Assembly (NCBI GenBank): GCA_036874045.1
Contig: CM072341.1
Coordinates: forward strand, 4,476,501 to 4,540,500
DNA from: Cymodocea nodosa
Lineage: Eukaryota > Streptophyta > Magnoliopsida > Alismatales > Cymodoceaceae
Length of the DNA stretch: 64,000 nt
Direction of reading: 5' to 3'
Made by a program: the position numbers and the translations under genes. The notes beneath the pieces were generated by a model. It saw only the letters and a program-made list of their open reading frames with translations. It was not told the DNA's origin and made no database searches. This document shows positions 11,084 to 21,124 of this stretch, in pieces; the first letter of the stretch is position 1, and each line of letters opens with the position of its first letter.

Positions 11084-13347
11084 ATGGTCACCAAGTTCTA
11101 CAAAGGTCGTGGCAAAGGAAAAGGCAAAAGCAGAAGAGATGCAAAAGGAAAAGAAATAGAGAATGATGAAGTTCCACGTACTTGGTTCAAGAAAATATTT
11201 CGAGTGGACAAAAGGTTAGAACAACTTTATAGAGATTATTTCTTTTCTCAGGATATATTAGATGAAGTTAGACAAGAACTTTAACATACTGATGCAAGTA
11301 TTACATACATGGGTATTCGAAGTAAATATGATAGAGAATACAGAATGAAATGTGCTGAGATTGCATTTTTGGAACAGTATGCAAAATATTTGGAAAAAGG
11401 TGTAGGTTCATCAAATAGAACTCCTCAAACACCTATAAACGGTACAAGACTACATACATTTGAGGAAGAGCATGAATCAACTATCCCTACTCCTTTATAT
11501 TCAAAACAAGTAGAATTAGATATTGCTGTAGACAAAACAAAAGTTGATAGTCTTTGAAAGGCCGTTGCAATAGAAAGTGCCTTAGAAGAATTAAAGCAGA
11601 AAACTTTTATGGAGCAATTTGAAAAGAAAACAGCAATACTTGAAAAGGAGAAACAAAAATGTTATAGAAGAAGGAAAGTCAGAAAAATTATGTCTAAGGA
11701 AACAAAGTCTATTGAAAAGGAAAATCAGATGAAAATTTATTTTCAAAGGACAATGTATGTCTAGACATTGTACCTTATTGTGCATCTGATAAACTCATCA
11801 GTTCCGAACACACTGAAACTAATGAAGATAATGAGACTTTATTTTACCTTGCTAGAAAGCTTGAGAAGAAATCCAAGTCAAATATAAGCTCAAGTTTTTC
11901 TATTAATACAAGTCCTGATGATGCAGAAATTGACAAATCAGAGCATCAGGCACCTAACATTGAACAAGTTATTGCAGATACAATTGACAATGTTGAGGTA
12001 GTAAATAGTTCAAAGGCTGAATTGTCTAGAGTAGCAGATATTGAAATTGTTAAGACTCCAGAAGAGCTAAAAGTTAACCAGCCTTCTATAGAATCTATAG
12101 AAGTAGAGTCTGAGAATTCACAGCATGAATCAATGGAAATATCTGTTGAACAAAATGAACAATTACAAACAGATACACCGACTGTAGAATTTGTAGAAAA
12201 ATTGTACTCTGAACATTCTATAGAGACTGAACAGATGAATGTTGAGCATATTGACAATGTTCCTAACACTATTGAAGCTGAAGAATCAAGCTTACCTGAG
12301 TAGCTTCAAGATAATATTTTGGAAGAGGAACAACATGACATTCATTTTGAAGAAGAGGTTCCTGAAGATGAATTAATCTCTGAATCACGGCTTCAGGTAT
12401 CACCTTCTTTGTGTACAATGTTAAACATTCAAGGTAATACAATTCATTTTAGATCTAAAGAAGCATTGCAGAAATACAATAATTTGATTACATGTCAGAT
12501 TCTGCATGCTCGTCCAATAAAATTCAAAAATTTGATGGACATAAGAGATCTGTTTGAGTTTCAAGGCCTCATTAAATTCTTGCTAGTAGGAACGAAATGG
12601 AAGCAATACACAGAGCTTATTGCAGCTTTTTATAGCAATCTGGTCAAGAATGGAAATTTTCTGAAAACTCAAATAAATGAACAGGAGTTTATATTGTCTC
12701 CTGAGTTAATTTTTGAAGTTTTAGGATTAAAGAATGGTGTTGTTGTTACCAACAGATTTGACATGATAAGACAACTGGAATGGAACATTCAATCTTTATC
12801 AAAAATTCTAGATGTATATTCTGAAATGAGATTAATGGAAAATCTGAATGCAGAGGCAAGGTTTATTACAAATATATTGCATGCAAATTTATTTCAGAGA
12901 GTTGGACACAATATGGAAGTCAGCAGAAGTTGTTTATATGCAACTTATAGCTTACTAAATAGAATTCAAATCAATTGGTTTGATGTTTTCACTTCTCAAC
13001 TATAGCATATGAGTTCAAAGTTATTTTATGGTGATGTTGTATGTAGACTCATTGCAAGCCAATTGAATTTATCTGACTGGCCCTCTGAAACTAAAGACAT
13101 GAGAGCATTTAGTGTCAAAGATTTACAAAAATTCCAGGCCATGCATAAACCTCAACGACAACAACAACAACCTGATACAGACCATTTACAACAACAACAA
13201 CAACAAAGTTATTCAGTTCAAGCAGAACAGCAAACCCAGCTACCTCCTGACTTAGATGTAGTACTTAACGACATCAAATATGATATTAAGCATCTAGGAG
13301 ATAAAATATGTACTGCTATAAGTGATATACTTAGGAGGGGTCGCTAA
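11084..13347 (+). pseudogene. Third (post-pol, 'env-like' position) ORF of A1
   Basis: The start is ATG 11084 (MVTKFYKGRGKGKGKSRR), giving a very basic N-terminus. A coiled-coil/Lys-rich part follows, then an acidic Glu/Ser-rich centre (about 11800-12400). Next comes a conserved-looking globular part (about 12415-13100) with FQGLIKFL, YTELIAAFYSNLV, FILSPELIFEVLGL and ARFITNILHANL. A Gln-rich tail ends it (13156-13240). The globular part resembles the family annotated as 'putative plant transposon protein', found in 3' ORFs of plant LTR elements; this is from memory of the motif layout. No convincing signal peptide or membrane helix was seen, so 'env-like' is positional only. Broken by TAA 11282, TGA near 11555, a frameshift around 11740-11770, and stops at 12301 and 13003. 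Confidence 0.7.
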
Positions 13348-13847
13348 CTGTTTTTGTTTGTTTCTAAATACAAAATGTAATGTTTGTATTACTTGTTTGA
13401 TTCATTGAACAATACATTTTTCTGTAAATGTCTTCAATTATTATTCTTGTTTACAGAAAGAGTTGTTGTAATTATATCTCTTATATATGTATATATATTC
13501 TTTGTAATTATCTTTTTGATTAATGACAAAAAGGGGGAGAAATATTATAAAAAGATGAATATGATCTTAATTGCATATATATATTATAAAAGGAGATGCT
13601 ATTTAAATGGTTATTGTAATCTGACAAATGATAATTAGAAAACTGATACTTATATAATTATTGACATTTGAGAGTTTTAGTTCTGAGAGGTAAAATTTAC
13701 ACAAACAATAGAAATAAGCTTAAGTGAACTTAAGTCAACAAACAAGTTTGTTGAATTAAAAGTTAACCCAACGAAGGTGCTTTGTTGAGTTATACATATT
13801 TCATAATTGATTTAATATGGTTTTGTCATCATCAAAAAGGGGGAGAT
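13348..13847 (+). other. A1 3' non-coding region with two polypurine tracts
   Basis: AAAAAGGGGGAGA occurs at 13528-13540 and again at 13834-13846, the latter touching the 3' LTR. The distal copy is the plus-strand primer (PPT). The duplicate 300 bp upstream fits the multiple-PPT habit described for Sireviruses. The rest is AT-rich and non-coding. Confidence 0.8.
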
Positions 13848-15427
13848 TGTTGAGTATTTTTATTTTGATGATGTGTGCTGAATGAAAATAATCATATTTG
13901 CTTAATTACTATTGCTTGTGAAAAGAAATTAAAATCATCAATTAATACATAAAAAGCTTACTGATATAAATACTTGTCTGTATTGGATCTAAAGTTAATA
14001 ACTAGTCGTTTCGTTGCATTAATTTCTCATTTAGCTAAACGTTAAGTTAACGTGTGTTTTTATTGAAAAGCATGATATGTTTTAATGTTATATCTTATGT
14101 ATCATGAACAGTGCACGTTTAGACAACTCGTTAAGTTAGAGTTTTGTTTGTATAGAGGTCACGTGAGAACTCGTTAAGTTAGAGGCTTAAAGGTTAAACT
14201 AGGTCACGTGATAACTCGTTAAGTTAGTGAGTAAAAGAAGAGATGAACTCGTTAAGTTAGTATTATACACGTGGTGAAATTATAAGTTATGAATGTTGTA
14301 TTGTATCACGTGAGATGCACATGTTTAACTCGTTAAGTTAACATAACTAAACGCGTTGAGTTGCTATATTGAACACTAAGGCAACGCGTTAGGTTAGCGT
14401 TATAAACTTAAGTTGTTATTTTTGCACGTGGTAAAATTCTTATTATAAAAACATTTGTTTATTACTGGTTCATTGAGTTATCATAACACAATGGAGATGG
14501 TTCGTTGAGACAGCATAACACCACGGACATAGTTCGTTGAGTTAGTTACAGTACTTGTCACGTGAAATGGCACATGAGGAACTCGTTAAGTTAGAAACAT
14601 TAAGTTATATATATACTTGTGTTACTCGTTTAGTTAACATTAAAGTAATGACTTCTTATTACACTGATGAAAAACTTTTGGACGAGAAAGTTTATTTTGC
14701 AGGAAATTTTTCAGAGATCTAGGATTGATGATTAGAGAAAATTTGAAATATAAACGTGGGTTAGAACGTGTGTGTTTCGATGAAGGAAAAGAAAAGACGT
14801 GGAGAAGTGGAAAACTGGTGGTGGTTAAATGTGAAGGATATGCACGAAATGAAGATACAGTATAAAAGGCATAGAATTCTCGTTGATCAATTTATCCTTG
14901 CACACAAAATGAAAAATCTTTTCAAGGATCAAACCATCCCTGCACACCAAAAGAAAAATCTTTTTCAGGAATCAAAAACACCTTCTCAGGGAAAATCTCT
15001 CAAGTGGAAGAAAGTTCAGTGAAGCATAAAAATGTAAGATTTTCGTCACTGAAGATTTGAAGTATCAGAAGAAAGCAAATTTGGTGAAGCATGAAAAGAC
15101 AAGATATTCGTCACTGAAGAACTACTGAAGAAGAAAAAGAAGAAGAAGAAAGATCTCAAACAGGGAGAAAAGTTTTAAATTCCGCAAATTAGTTTTCTCT
15201 ATTTGTAGTTATGAAATTGTTTAGATGATACATGGTATTGAAATGTAATTGCATCTACAATTTCTGAGGAGAATTGAATTGTATATTGTAATTGAAACCT
15301 TGAATAAAAATGATTTTATGAAATCAATGTCTTGACTTGTTTTTGAGTTTTAAAGTTTCAAATATATTTCAGAAAATATTAAAGATACACAATTCACCCC
15401 TCTCTTGTGTAGCCATACAATCCTACA
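13848..15427 (+). repeat. A1 3' LTR
   Basis: Direct repeat of 2349-3928, also 1580 bp, TGTTGAGT...CCTACA, followed by the GATAG duplication. It retains the G-box array, the TATA box at 14861 and the stem-loop array (about 14893-15120). Confidence 0.95.
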
Positions 15428-15432
15428 GATAG
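15428..15432. repeat. Right target-site duplication of A1 (GATAG)
   Basis: Matches 2344-2348. Sequence continuing from here completes the A2 LTR interrupted at 2348. Confidence 0.93.
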
Positions 15433-16602
15433 TTTGATCATTGAAAAGATTTTTCTTTTTATGTGCAAGGATTAATTTGATCAACGAGAACTTTATGCCT
15501 TTTATACTGTATCTTCATTTCATGCATATCCTTCACGTTTAACCACTACCAGTTTTCTACTTCTTCACATCTTTTCTTTTTCCTTCATCGAAACACACGT
15601 TCTGACCCACGTTTATATTTCGAATTTTCTTTAATCATCAGTCTTGGATCTCTGAAAAATTTCCTACAAAATAAACTTTCTCGTCCAAAATCTTTCATCA
15701 AGCGTAATAAGAAGTCGTTACTTTAATATTAACTAAACGAGTAACACAAGTATATATATATAACTTAACGTTTCTAACTTAACGAGTTCCTCATGTGCCA
15801 TTTCACGTGACAAGTATTGTAGCTAACTCAACAAACTAAGTCCGTGGTGTTACGCTAACTCAACGAACCAGCTTAACCTTTCTTTCAGAAGGTTAAATGA
15901 TAACTCACCGAAAACAGTTTAAGTTTCAGATAGTTACGGTTGTAAGTCTTTGAAAAACTCTTTTTACTATAAAACTAATGAGACACGTGTCAAGACCTGA
16001 AAACATGACTTAAGTTACCTTTCAGATAGTTACGACTGTAAGTCTCCAAAAAAACTTTAACTCACCGATTCAGTAATAAACAAATGTTTTTATAATAAGA
16101 ATTTTACCACGTGTAAAAATAACAACTTAAGTTTATAACGCTAACCTAACGCGTTGCCTTAGTGTTCAATATAGCAACTCAACGCATTTAGATATGCTAA
16201 CTTAACGAGTTAAACATGTGCACCTCACGTGATACAATACAACATTTGTAACTTATAATTTCACCACGTGTATAACACTAACTTAACGAGTTCGTCTCTT
16301 CTTTTACACACTAACTTAACGAGTTGTCTAAAACGTGCATTATTCATGATACAGAAGATATAACTTTAAAACATATCATGCTTTTCAATAAAAACACATG
16401 TTAACTTAACGTTTAGTTAAATGAGAAATTAATGCAATGAAACGACTAGTTATTAACTTTCGATCCAATACAGACAAGTATTTATATCAGTAAGCTTTTT
16501 CTGTATTAACTGATAATTTTAATTTCTTTTCACAAGCAATAGTAATTGAGCAAATATGATTATTTTCATTTAGCACACATCATCAAAACAAAATACTCAA
16601 CA
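15433..16602 (-). repeat. A2 5' LTR, U3-side fragment
   Basis: This is the other half of the LTR begun at 1856. It ends (minus-strand start) TGTTGAGTATTTTG at 16602. Compared with A1, it carries an extra block around 15865-16075 with TTTCAGATAGTTA and CACCGAAAA motifs that are characteristic of the B, C and D LTR families. The element is inserted in LTR B; TTTTC follows at 16603-16607. Confidence 0.9.
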
Positions 16603-17655
16603 TTTTCAATAGTTAAACTTTCAGATAGTTAACGTTTCATTTTTGTCAAATAGTTTATATTAAAAAAACTCGTATAGTTAAGTTATCTGTACGTGTGTTT
16701 TTAATGTTTTAAGTTGTCATGTGTTTTCCATGTGCGTTCGGTAATGAAAATTGAATAGGTAGATAACTGTTCGCGTTTTTATACGCATTGATAGATAAGT
16801 CTTCGAGTTTTATAAAATGACTAACGAACAGATAAGTTTGCTATGTTTAGTCACGTGTTTTGCAAGTGCAAAAACTCGAAGAGTTATATATAAGTATTCG
16901 AGTTTTTACAAGACTTAAAGGATAAGTGTTCGACTAAATCGAAGACTTAGAAAATATTCTACAAGACTCCAGGAAAATAAAGTTTCAGTGAATCTACGAG
17001 TGGAGATCATGGAAATTCAAAATGATAGTGGAGAAAGTGGAAACTCAAAAAGATATTAATTTGGATTAAAGAACAAAATTAGTACGTGATTATGGATTAT
17101 GGATTAAGTGGATGAACATGCTAAACGTGAAGACATAATTTGACTACTAATAGAGAGTACGAGCTACATTACAATAGAGGATCCCAATCTCAAAAACCAA
17201 GTCTGAATATTCAATCTAGATCCCTAACTGAAAAGTTAAGTTTGAATATTCATATTCTGAAAAATTCTCCAACATTAGAAGAAGTTTGAAATTCCAAGCA
17301 ATTTCAGAAAAGGAGCTGCAAACGTAAGAAGTCTGGAAATTCGACAACTGGAGAAGAAGAGATATAGAAGCTGAGCAAAGAGAAAGAAAGAAGCTGTATG
17401 CATAAAGATCAGGTTTTATACAATTCAAAATTAGTTTTGAATAAGAACTTCATTTTTCTATTTGAATTGTATATTGAACACTACTGTATCAAAACCTTTA
17501 AGAAGGGAATTAAGCTGAAAAGATATTGTAAATTATGTCTTTAAATAAAGAGTAGAATTTCATTTACGAGTGTTTTGTGCTCTTGTTTTATCTGCTAGTA
17601 TTTTAATTACTAAAGACATAATTCACCCCTCCTCTTGTGATACATACGATCCTAC
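16603..17655 (+). repeat. Copia LTR of family B, 5'-truncated by A2
   Basis: Matches, in the opposite orientation, the LTR at 19317-20513 from the motif TCGATAGTTAAACTTTC onward. It ends ATTCACCCCTCCTCTTGTG...CCTACA. No primer site follows, so it is a 3' LTR or solo LTR. Its missing start lies beyond A2, left of the window. Sequence after 17655 is the interior of LTR C. Confidence 0.8.
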
Positions 17656-19037
17656 ATAAGGTTTTTCATTTCGGATAGTTAGCTATTTCTCTATTTTAAT
17701 GTATTTTCGGTTACTTTCTTTTGAAGGACACGTGTCAGTCTCTCATCGCTTGACTTAAGTGACTTTCAGAAGGTTATGATGTAACTATCCGAAAACTCTT
17801 AAGAATCATAGAGTTACCTTCTATAAGTATCCGAAAATAGTTTTAAGCTTCGGATGATTGAGTTTTCTATTATTTCTGACTTAAGTGACTTATCGGAAGG
17901 TTACCTGTGTAACTATCCGAAATCTCTTAAGGATTGGAGAGTTATCTTTTATAAGTATCCAAAACATGTCTTCTCTATCGGATAGTTTATTTTTAATATT
18001 TTATAATGCTATTTCAGAAGGACACGTGTTTCAATTTTAATACATGACTTAAGTGGTCTTTCGAAATGTTAGTTCTATCTATCCGAAATGATTTTAAGTT
18101 TCGGCAAGTTATCTTTCTAATTCTCCGATTTCCTAAAGGCCTCTAAAGATTTTATTTTTACAGAAACTATAGCAACTATTATTAATTGACTAACCATTGT
18201 GGCAAGATATCTTTTGATTGCAGATCTCGACTTTATTATGATTGAAGGTTGTTGGAAATGAATTACTGCATAAGGCATCTGACCATTTCAGAATTCTTTC
18301 CACCTATGAAAATCTTGAAGGAAAAATAAAAAGGATTTGCAGAAAAACTGAAACACACATACACAGAATTTTTTTTCAACACTCGAAAGGAGAAATTGTC
18401 TGCTCAACAATTCTGCAAACATTTTGAAGATTCGTCTACAACAAAGTCCAAAAGATCAAAAGCTGTAAATCAATCAAGAATTCTCCTCAGAGTTTCTTTG
18501 TCAACTCTTCATTGGAGTTGATCTAGTCTTGTGTGTCTTTTTCATTTTTAGTCTGTGACTCCTAGTTTTAAACTGTTTTCTCATCAGCTTTAAAAACCCT
18601 AACTCACAAGGGTGTCGTGAATATACCCTTCACAAGGTTGAGGCCTTGGTGAAGAGAGTGAGGTGTGACACTTCACTTGCTCAAGATTGAGGTCTTGAGT
18701 ACACAAAGTTGGTGCTTTGTGTGAGGTTTTTGTTTAGCCTTTAAAATATCTGTAAGGTTGTTGCTTAGCCTGCAAAAGTAACTTGTTTAAGGTTTGTGCT
18801 TAGCCTTAAAAGCACTTAGTAGAATTCTCGAGGTTGTGGCCTTGAGGAGTGGACTACCCAGTTTGGAGAACTACTATAAATCTCTTTGTGTTCTTTACTT
18901 TCTACATTGCAAGTTTTAATTCCTAAATCAATTAATCAAGGTTCATTGGTGTCAACAACTTCCGAAATTTTAAAAGCAAAATAAATTTTATTAAGACACT
19001 ATTCACCCCCCCTCTATTGTGCCATTCGATCCTTTCA
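17656..19037 (+). repeat. Copia LTR of family C, 5'-truncated by B
   Basis: Rich in TTTCGGATAGTTA / TATCCGAAA motifs in its upstream part and in small stem-loops downstream. It ends with the C-rich U5 signature and CGATCCTTTCA at 19037. After it the sequence drops straight into Gag codons of a minus-strand element, so C was inserted into that Gag. The LTR start is not in the window. No primer site follows, so it is a 3' or solo LTR. Confidence 0.75.
18628..18846 (+). other. Array of about seven small stem-loops in LTR C
   Basis: Stem-loops seen directly: 18628-18654 (10 bp, one bulge, loop TTGAGG), 18680-18699 (7 bp, loop TTGAGG) and 18701-18722 (8 bp, loop TTGGTG). Next are about 18724-18740 (short stem, 11-nt loop), 18751-18774 (6 bp with bulge, loop TTGTTGCTTAG) and 18786-18810 (7 bp, loop TTTGTGCTTAG). 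The last is 18827-18846 (7 bp with one G-T, loop TTGTGG). Stems differ in sequence while loops fall into two conserved classes. Confidence 0.7.
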
Positions 19038-19179
19038 TTATATGCCATAGTTTGAAATTAATTGACTTAAAGAATACTTTCATTCTATATTTCTAGTAGT
19101 CATAATTGCTACCTTCGAACATAGGAGGACGATTAGTGGTCTGTCCTTTAGTCATAACTAAGATTTCAGTATTATCCAT
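19038..19179 (-). pseudogene. Gag N-terminus of element B2 (fragment)
   Basis: The minus-strand ATG at 19179 opens MDNTEILVMTKGQTTNRPPM, then FEGSNYDY and a stop where copia Gag has W (YWKYRM), then continues to about 19038. There the C LTR cuts it off. The N-terminal copia Gag motif RPPxFxGxNYxYW identifies it. Confidence 0.75.
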
Positions 19180-19302
19180 TTTAAACAGATGATCCTAAGT
19201 AACTGACAGGAAAAACTGATTCCTAAATAAAGAAATGAAAGTTTTTCAAATACTTTCATACTAGATGTAGTAGAGAGTAGACAATCTAACAAGAGTTTAA
19301 TT

Positions 19303-19314
19303 GCTCTGATACCA
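19303..19314 (-). other. B2 primer binding site
   Basis: TGGTATCAGAGC on the minus strand, 2 bp inside the LTR edge; marks 19317-20513 as the 5' LTR. Confidence 0.88.
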
Positions 19315-19316
19315 GT

Positions 19317-20513
19317 TGTAGAATCGTTGCATCACAAGAGGGGGGGTGAATTGTGTCTTTAGTACTTAAAATTACTAGTAGATAAAACAAGAGCACAAAA
19401 TACTCGTAAATAAAATTCTATTCTTTATAAACTTTAAAGAAAAAATTTACAATATCTTTTCATCTCAATTCCCTTCTTCACGATTTTGATACAGTAATGT
19501 CCGATATACAATTCAAATAGAAAATGAAGTCCTTATTCAAAACTAATTTCGAATTGTATAAAATTTGATCTTTATGCACGTAGCTCTTTTCCTTCTTTTT
19601 ACTTAGCTTTTGTATCTCTTCTTCTCCAATTGTCGAATTTTCAGACTTCTTGCGTTTGCAGCTCCTTTTCTGAAATTACTTGGAATTTCGATCTTCTTCT
19701 AATATTGGAGAATTTTTCTAGATATGAATATTTGAACTTAACTTTTCAGTTAGGAATCCGAATTGAATATTCAAACTTTGTTTTTGAGATTGGGATCCTT
19801 GTTGTAATGTAGCTCTTACTCTCTATTTGTAGTCGAACTATGTTCATCCACTTAATCCACAATCCATAATCCATAATCCACATACTAATTTTTTCTTTAA
19901 TCCAAATTACTATCTTTTTGAATTTCCACTTTCTCCACTATCATTTTAAATTTCCACGATCTCCACTTGTAGATTCACCAAAACTTTATCTTCTTGGAGT
20001 TTTGTAGAATATCTTCTAAGTCTTCGTTTTAGTCGAACACTTATCCTTTAAGTCTTGCAAAAACTCGAACGCTTATCTGTAACTCTTCGAGTTTTTGCAC
20101 CTACAAAACACATGACTAAACAAGGAAAACTTATCTATATGTTAGTCATTTTATAAAAACAGTTATCTATCTATGCGTATAAAAACTCGAACAGTTATTT
20201 AACTCTTCGATTTTCATTACCGAACGCACATGGAAAACACGTGACAACTTAAAACATTAAAAACACACATGCAAATAACTTAACTATACGAGTTTTTAAT
20301 ATAACTCTTCGACAAAAATGAAACGTTAACTATCCGAAAGTTTAACTATCGAAAATTTAACTATTCGAAAACTTTAACTATCCGAAATAAAAAATGAAAC
20401 TTTTCGATAACCTATTAACATTTAATTACGTAACAATTATACTTAGAGAATATTATTTAGACTTATTTAAAAACTTTAATAAAGCATATATCATCAAAAC
20501 AAAATTTCTAACA
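19317..20513 (-). repeat. B2 5' LTR (complete, 1197 bp)
   Basis: On the minus strand it starts TGTTAGAAATTTTG and ends ...CGATTCTACA. The upstream third holds a run of ACTATCCGAAA-type motifs. The U5 has GAGGGGGGGTGAATTGTG on the plus strand. It is the intact reference for LTR B at 16603-17655. The element sits in D's gag. Confidence 0.88.
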
Positions 20514-20518
20514 ATTGT

Positions 20519-21071
20519 TGAGGTCCTTGGAGTCTTGAATGGAGGTGGATTTTTGTTTCCACACAATAGTTAAGCTTCTCAAAATCTTTTGTACTTGTTC
20601 ACGCATAGAAAATTCATTTCCCAAGTCTCTCAAGTTGTTAATGATCTTAGTAAATCTGGAAAACATTTCAGTTATACATTCATTTTCATTCATCTTAAAT
20701 AGTTCTAATTTTCTCAACAAGATGCTAATTTTTATGTCTTTTACTTAGCTTGTACCTTCGTGTGTAACTTAAAGGATTTTCCAAGCTTCATGTGTTGATT
20801 TACATGTAGAAACTTTATTATACTGTTCAACTAGTAGTGCATAGTATATAACATTCAGCCCTCGAGCATCCAATTGGATGATTCTCTCATTCTCCTTAGT
20901 CGAGTCTATAACATTACTAGTAAGAAGTGTAGTTCCAAGAACAACAATCTTCCAAAGTTTTACATCAGAACTTTTAAGGAAACACTCCATTCTATTCTTC
21001 CAATAATTATAATTGGAACCATTGAATAGAGGAGGTCAGTGAATATTTTGCCCCTTAGCAAATTGTGTCAT
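20519..21071 (-). pseudogene. Gag N-terminal half of element D
   Basis: Starts at the minus-strand ATG at 21071 (MTQFAKGQNIH, then a stop, then PPLFNGSNYNYWKNRMECFL). It continues with WKIVVLGTT and YNKVSTCKSTHEAW. After further breaks come LELFKMNENECITEMFSRF and VQKILRSLTIVWKQKSTSI. These are the copia UBN2/Gag motifs. Truncated at 20518 by insertion of B2. It contains stops and at least one frameshift. Confidence 0.85.
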
Positions 21072-21111
21072 AATAATCCAAATGGTTAAATTTTAAAATG
21101 GATTAACCAAA

Positions 21112-21122
21112 CTCTGATACCA
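21112..21122 (-). other. D primer binding site
   Basis: TGGTATCAGAG on the minus strand beside the LTR edge at 21125; initiator Met-tRNA type. Confidence 0.85.
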
Positions 21123-21124
21123 AT

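Larger units (their letters stand above)
2349..15427 (+). mobile_element. Complete Ty1/copia Sirevirus-type element A1
   Basis: A 13,079-bp retrotransposon. Its order is 5' LTR (2349-3928), tRNA-Met primer site, Gag, protease, integrase, reverse transcriptase, RNase H, a 1.6-kb spacer, a third post-pol protein, polypurine tract and 3' LTR (13848-15427). The integrase-before-RT order defines copia. The long LTRs, long Gag with coiled-coil tail, extra post-pol ORF and repeated AAAAAGGGGGAGA tracts point to the Sirevirus (SIRE/Maximus) lineage. Both LTRs are 1580 bp; about ten differences were counted in the first 270 positions, so this is not a very recent insertion. Stops and frameshifts in every ORF make it non-autonomous. 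Confidence 0.93.

Noticed and set aside
11084..13347. True viral envelope gene
   Set aside because: No signal peptide, cleavage site or transmembrane helix visible; position alone does not justify the label.
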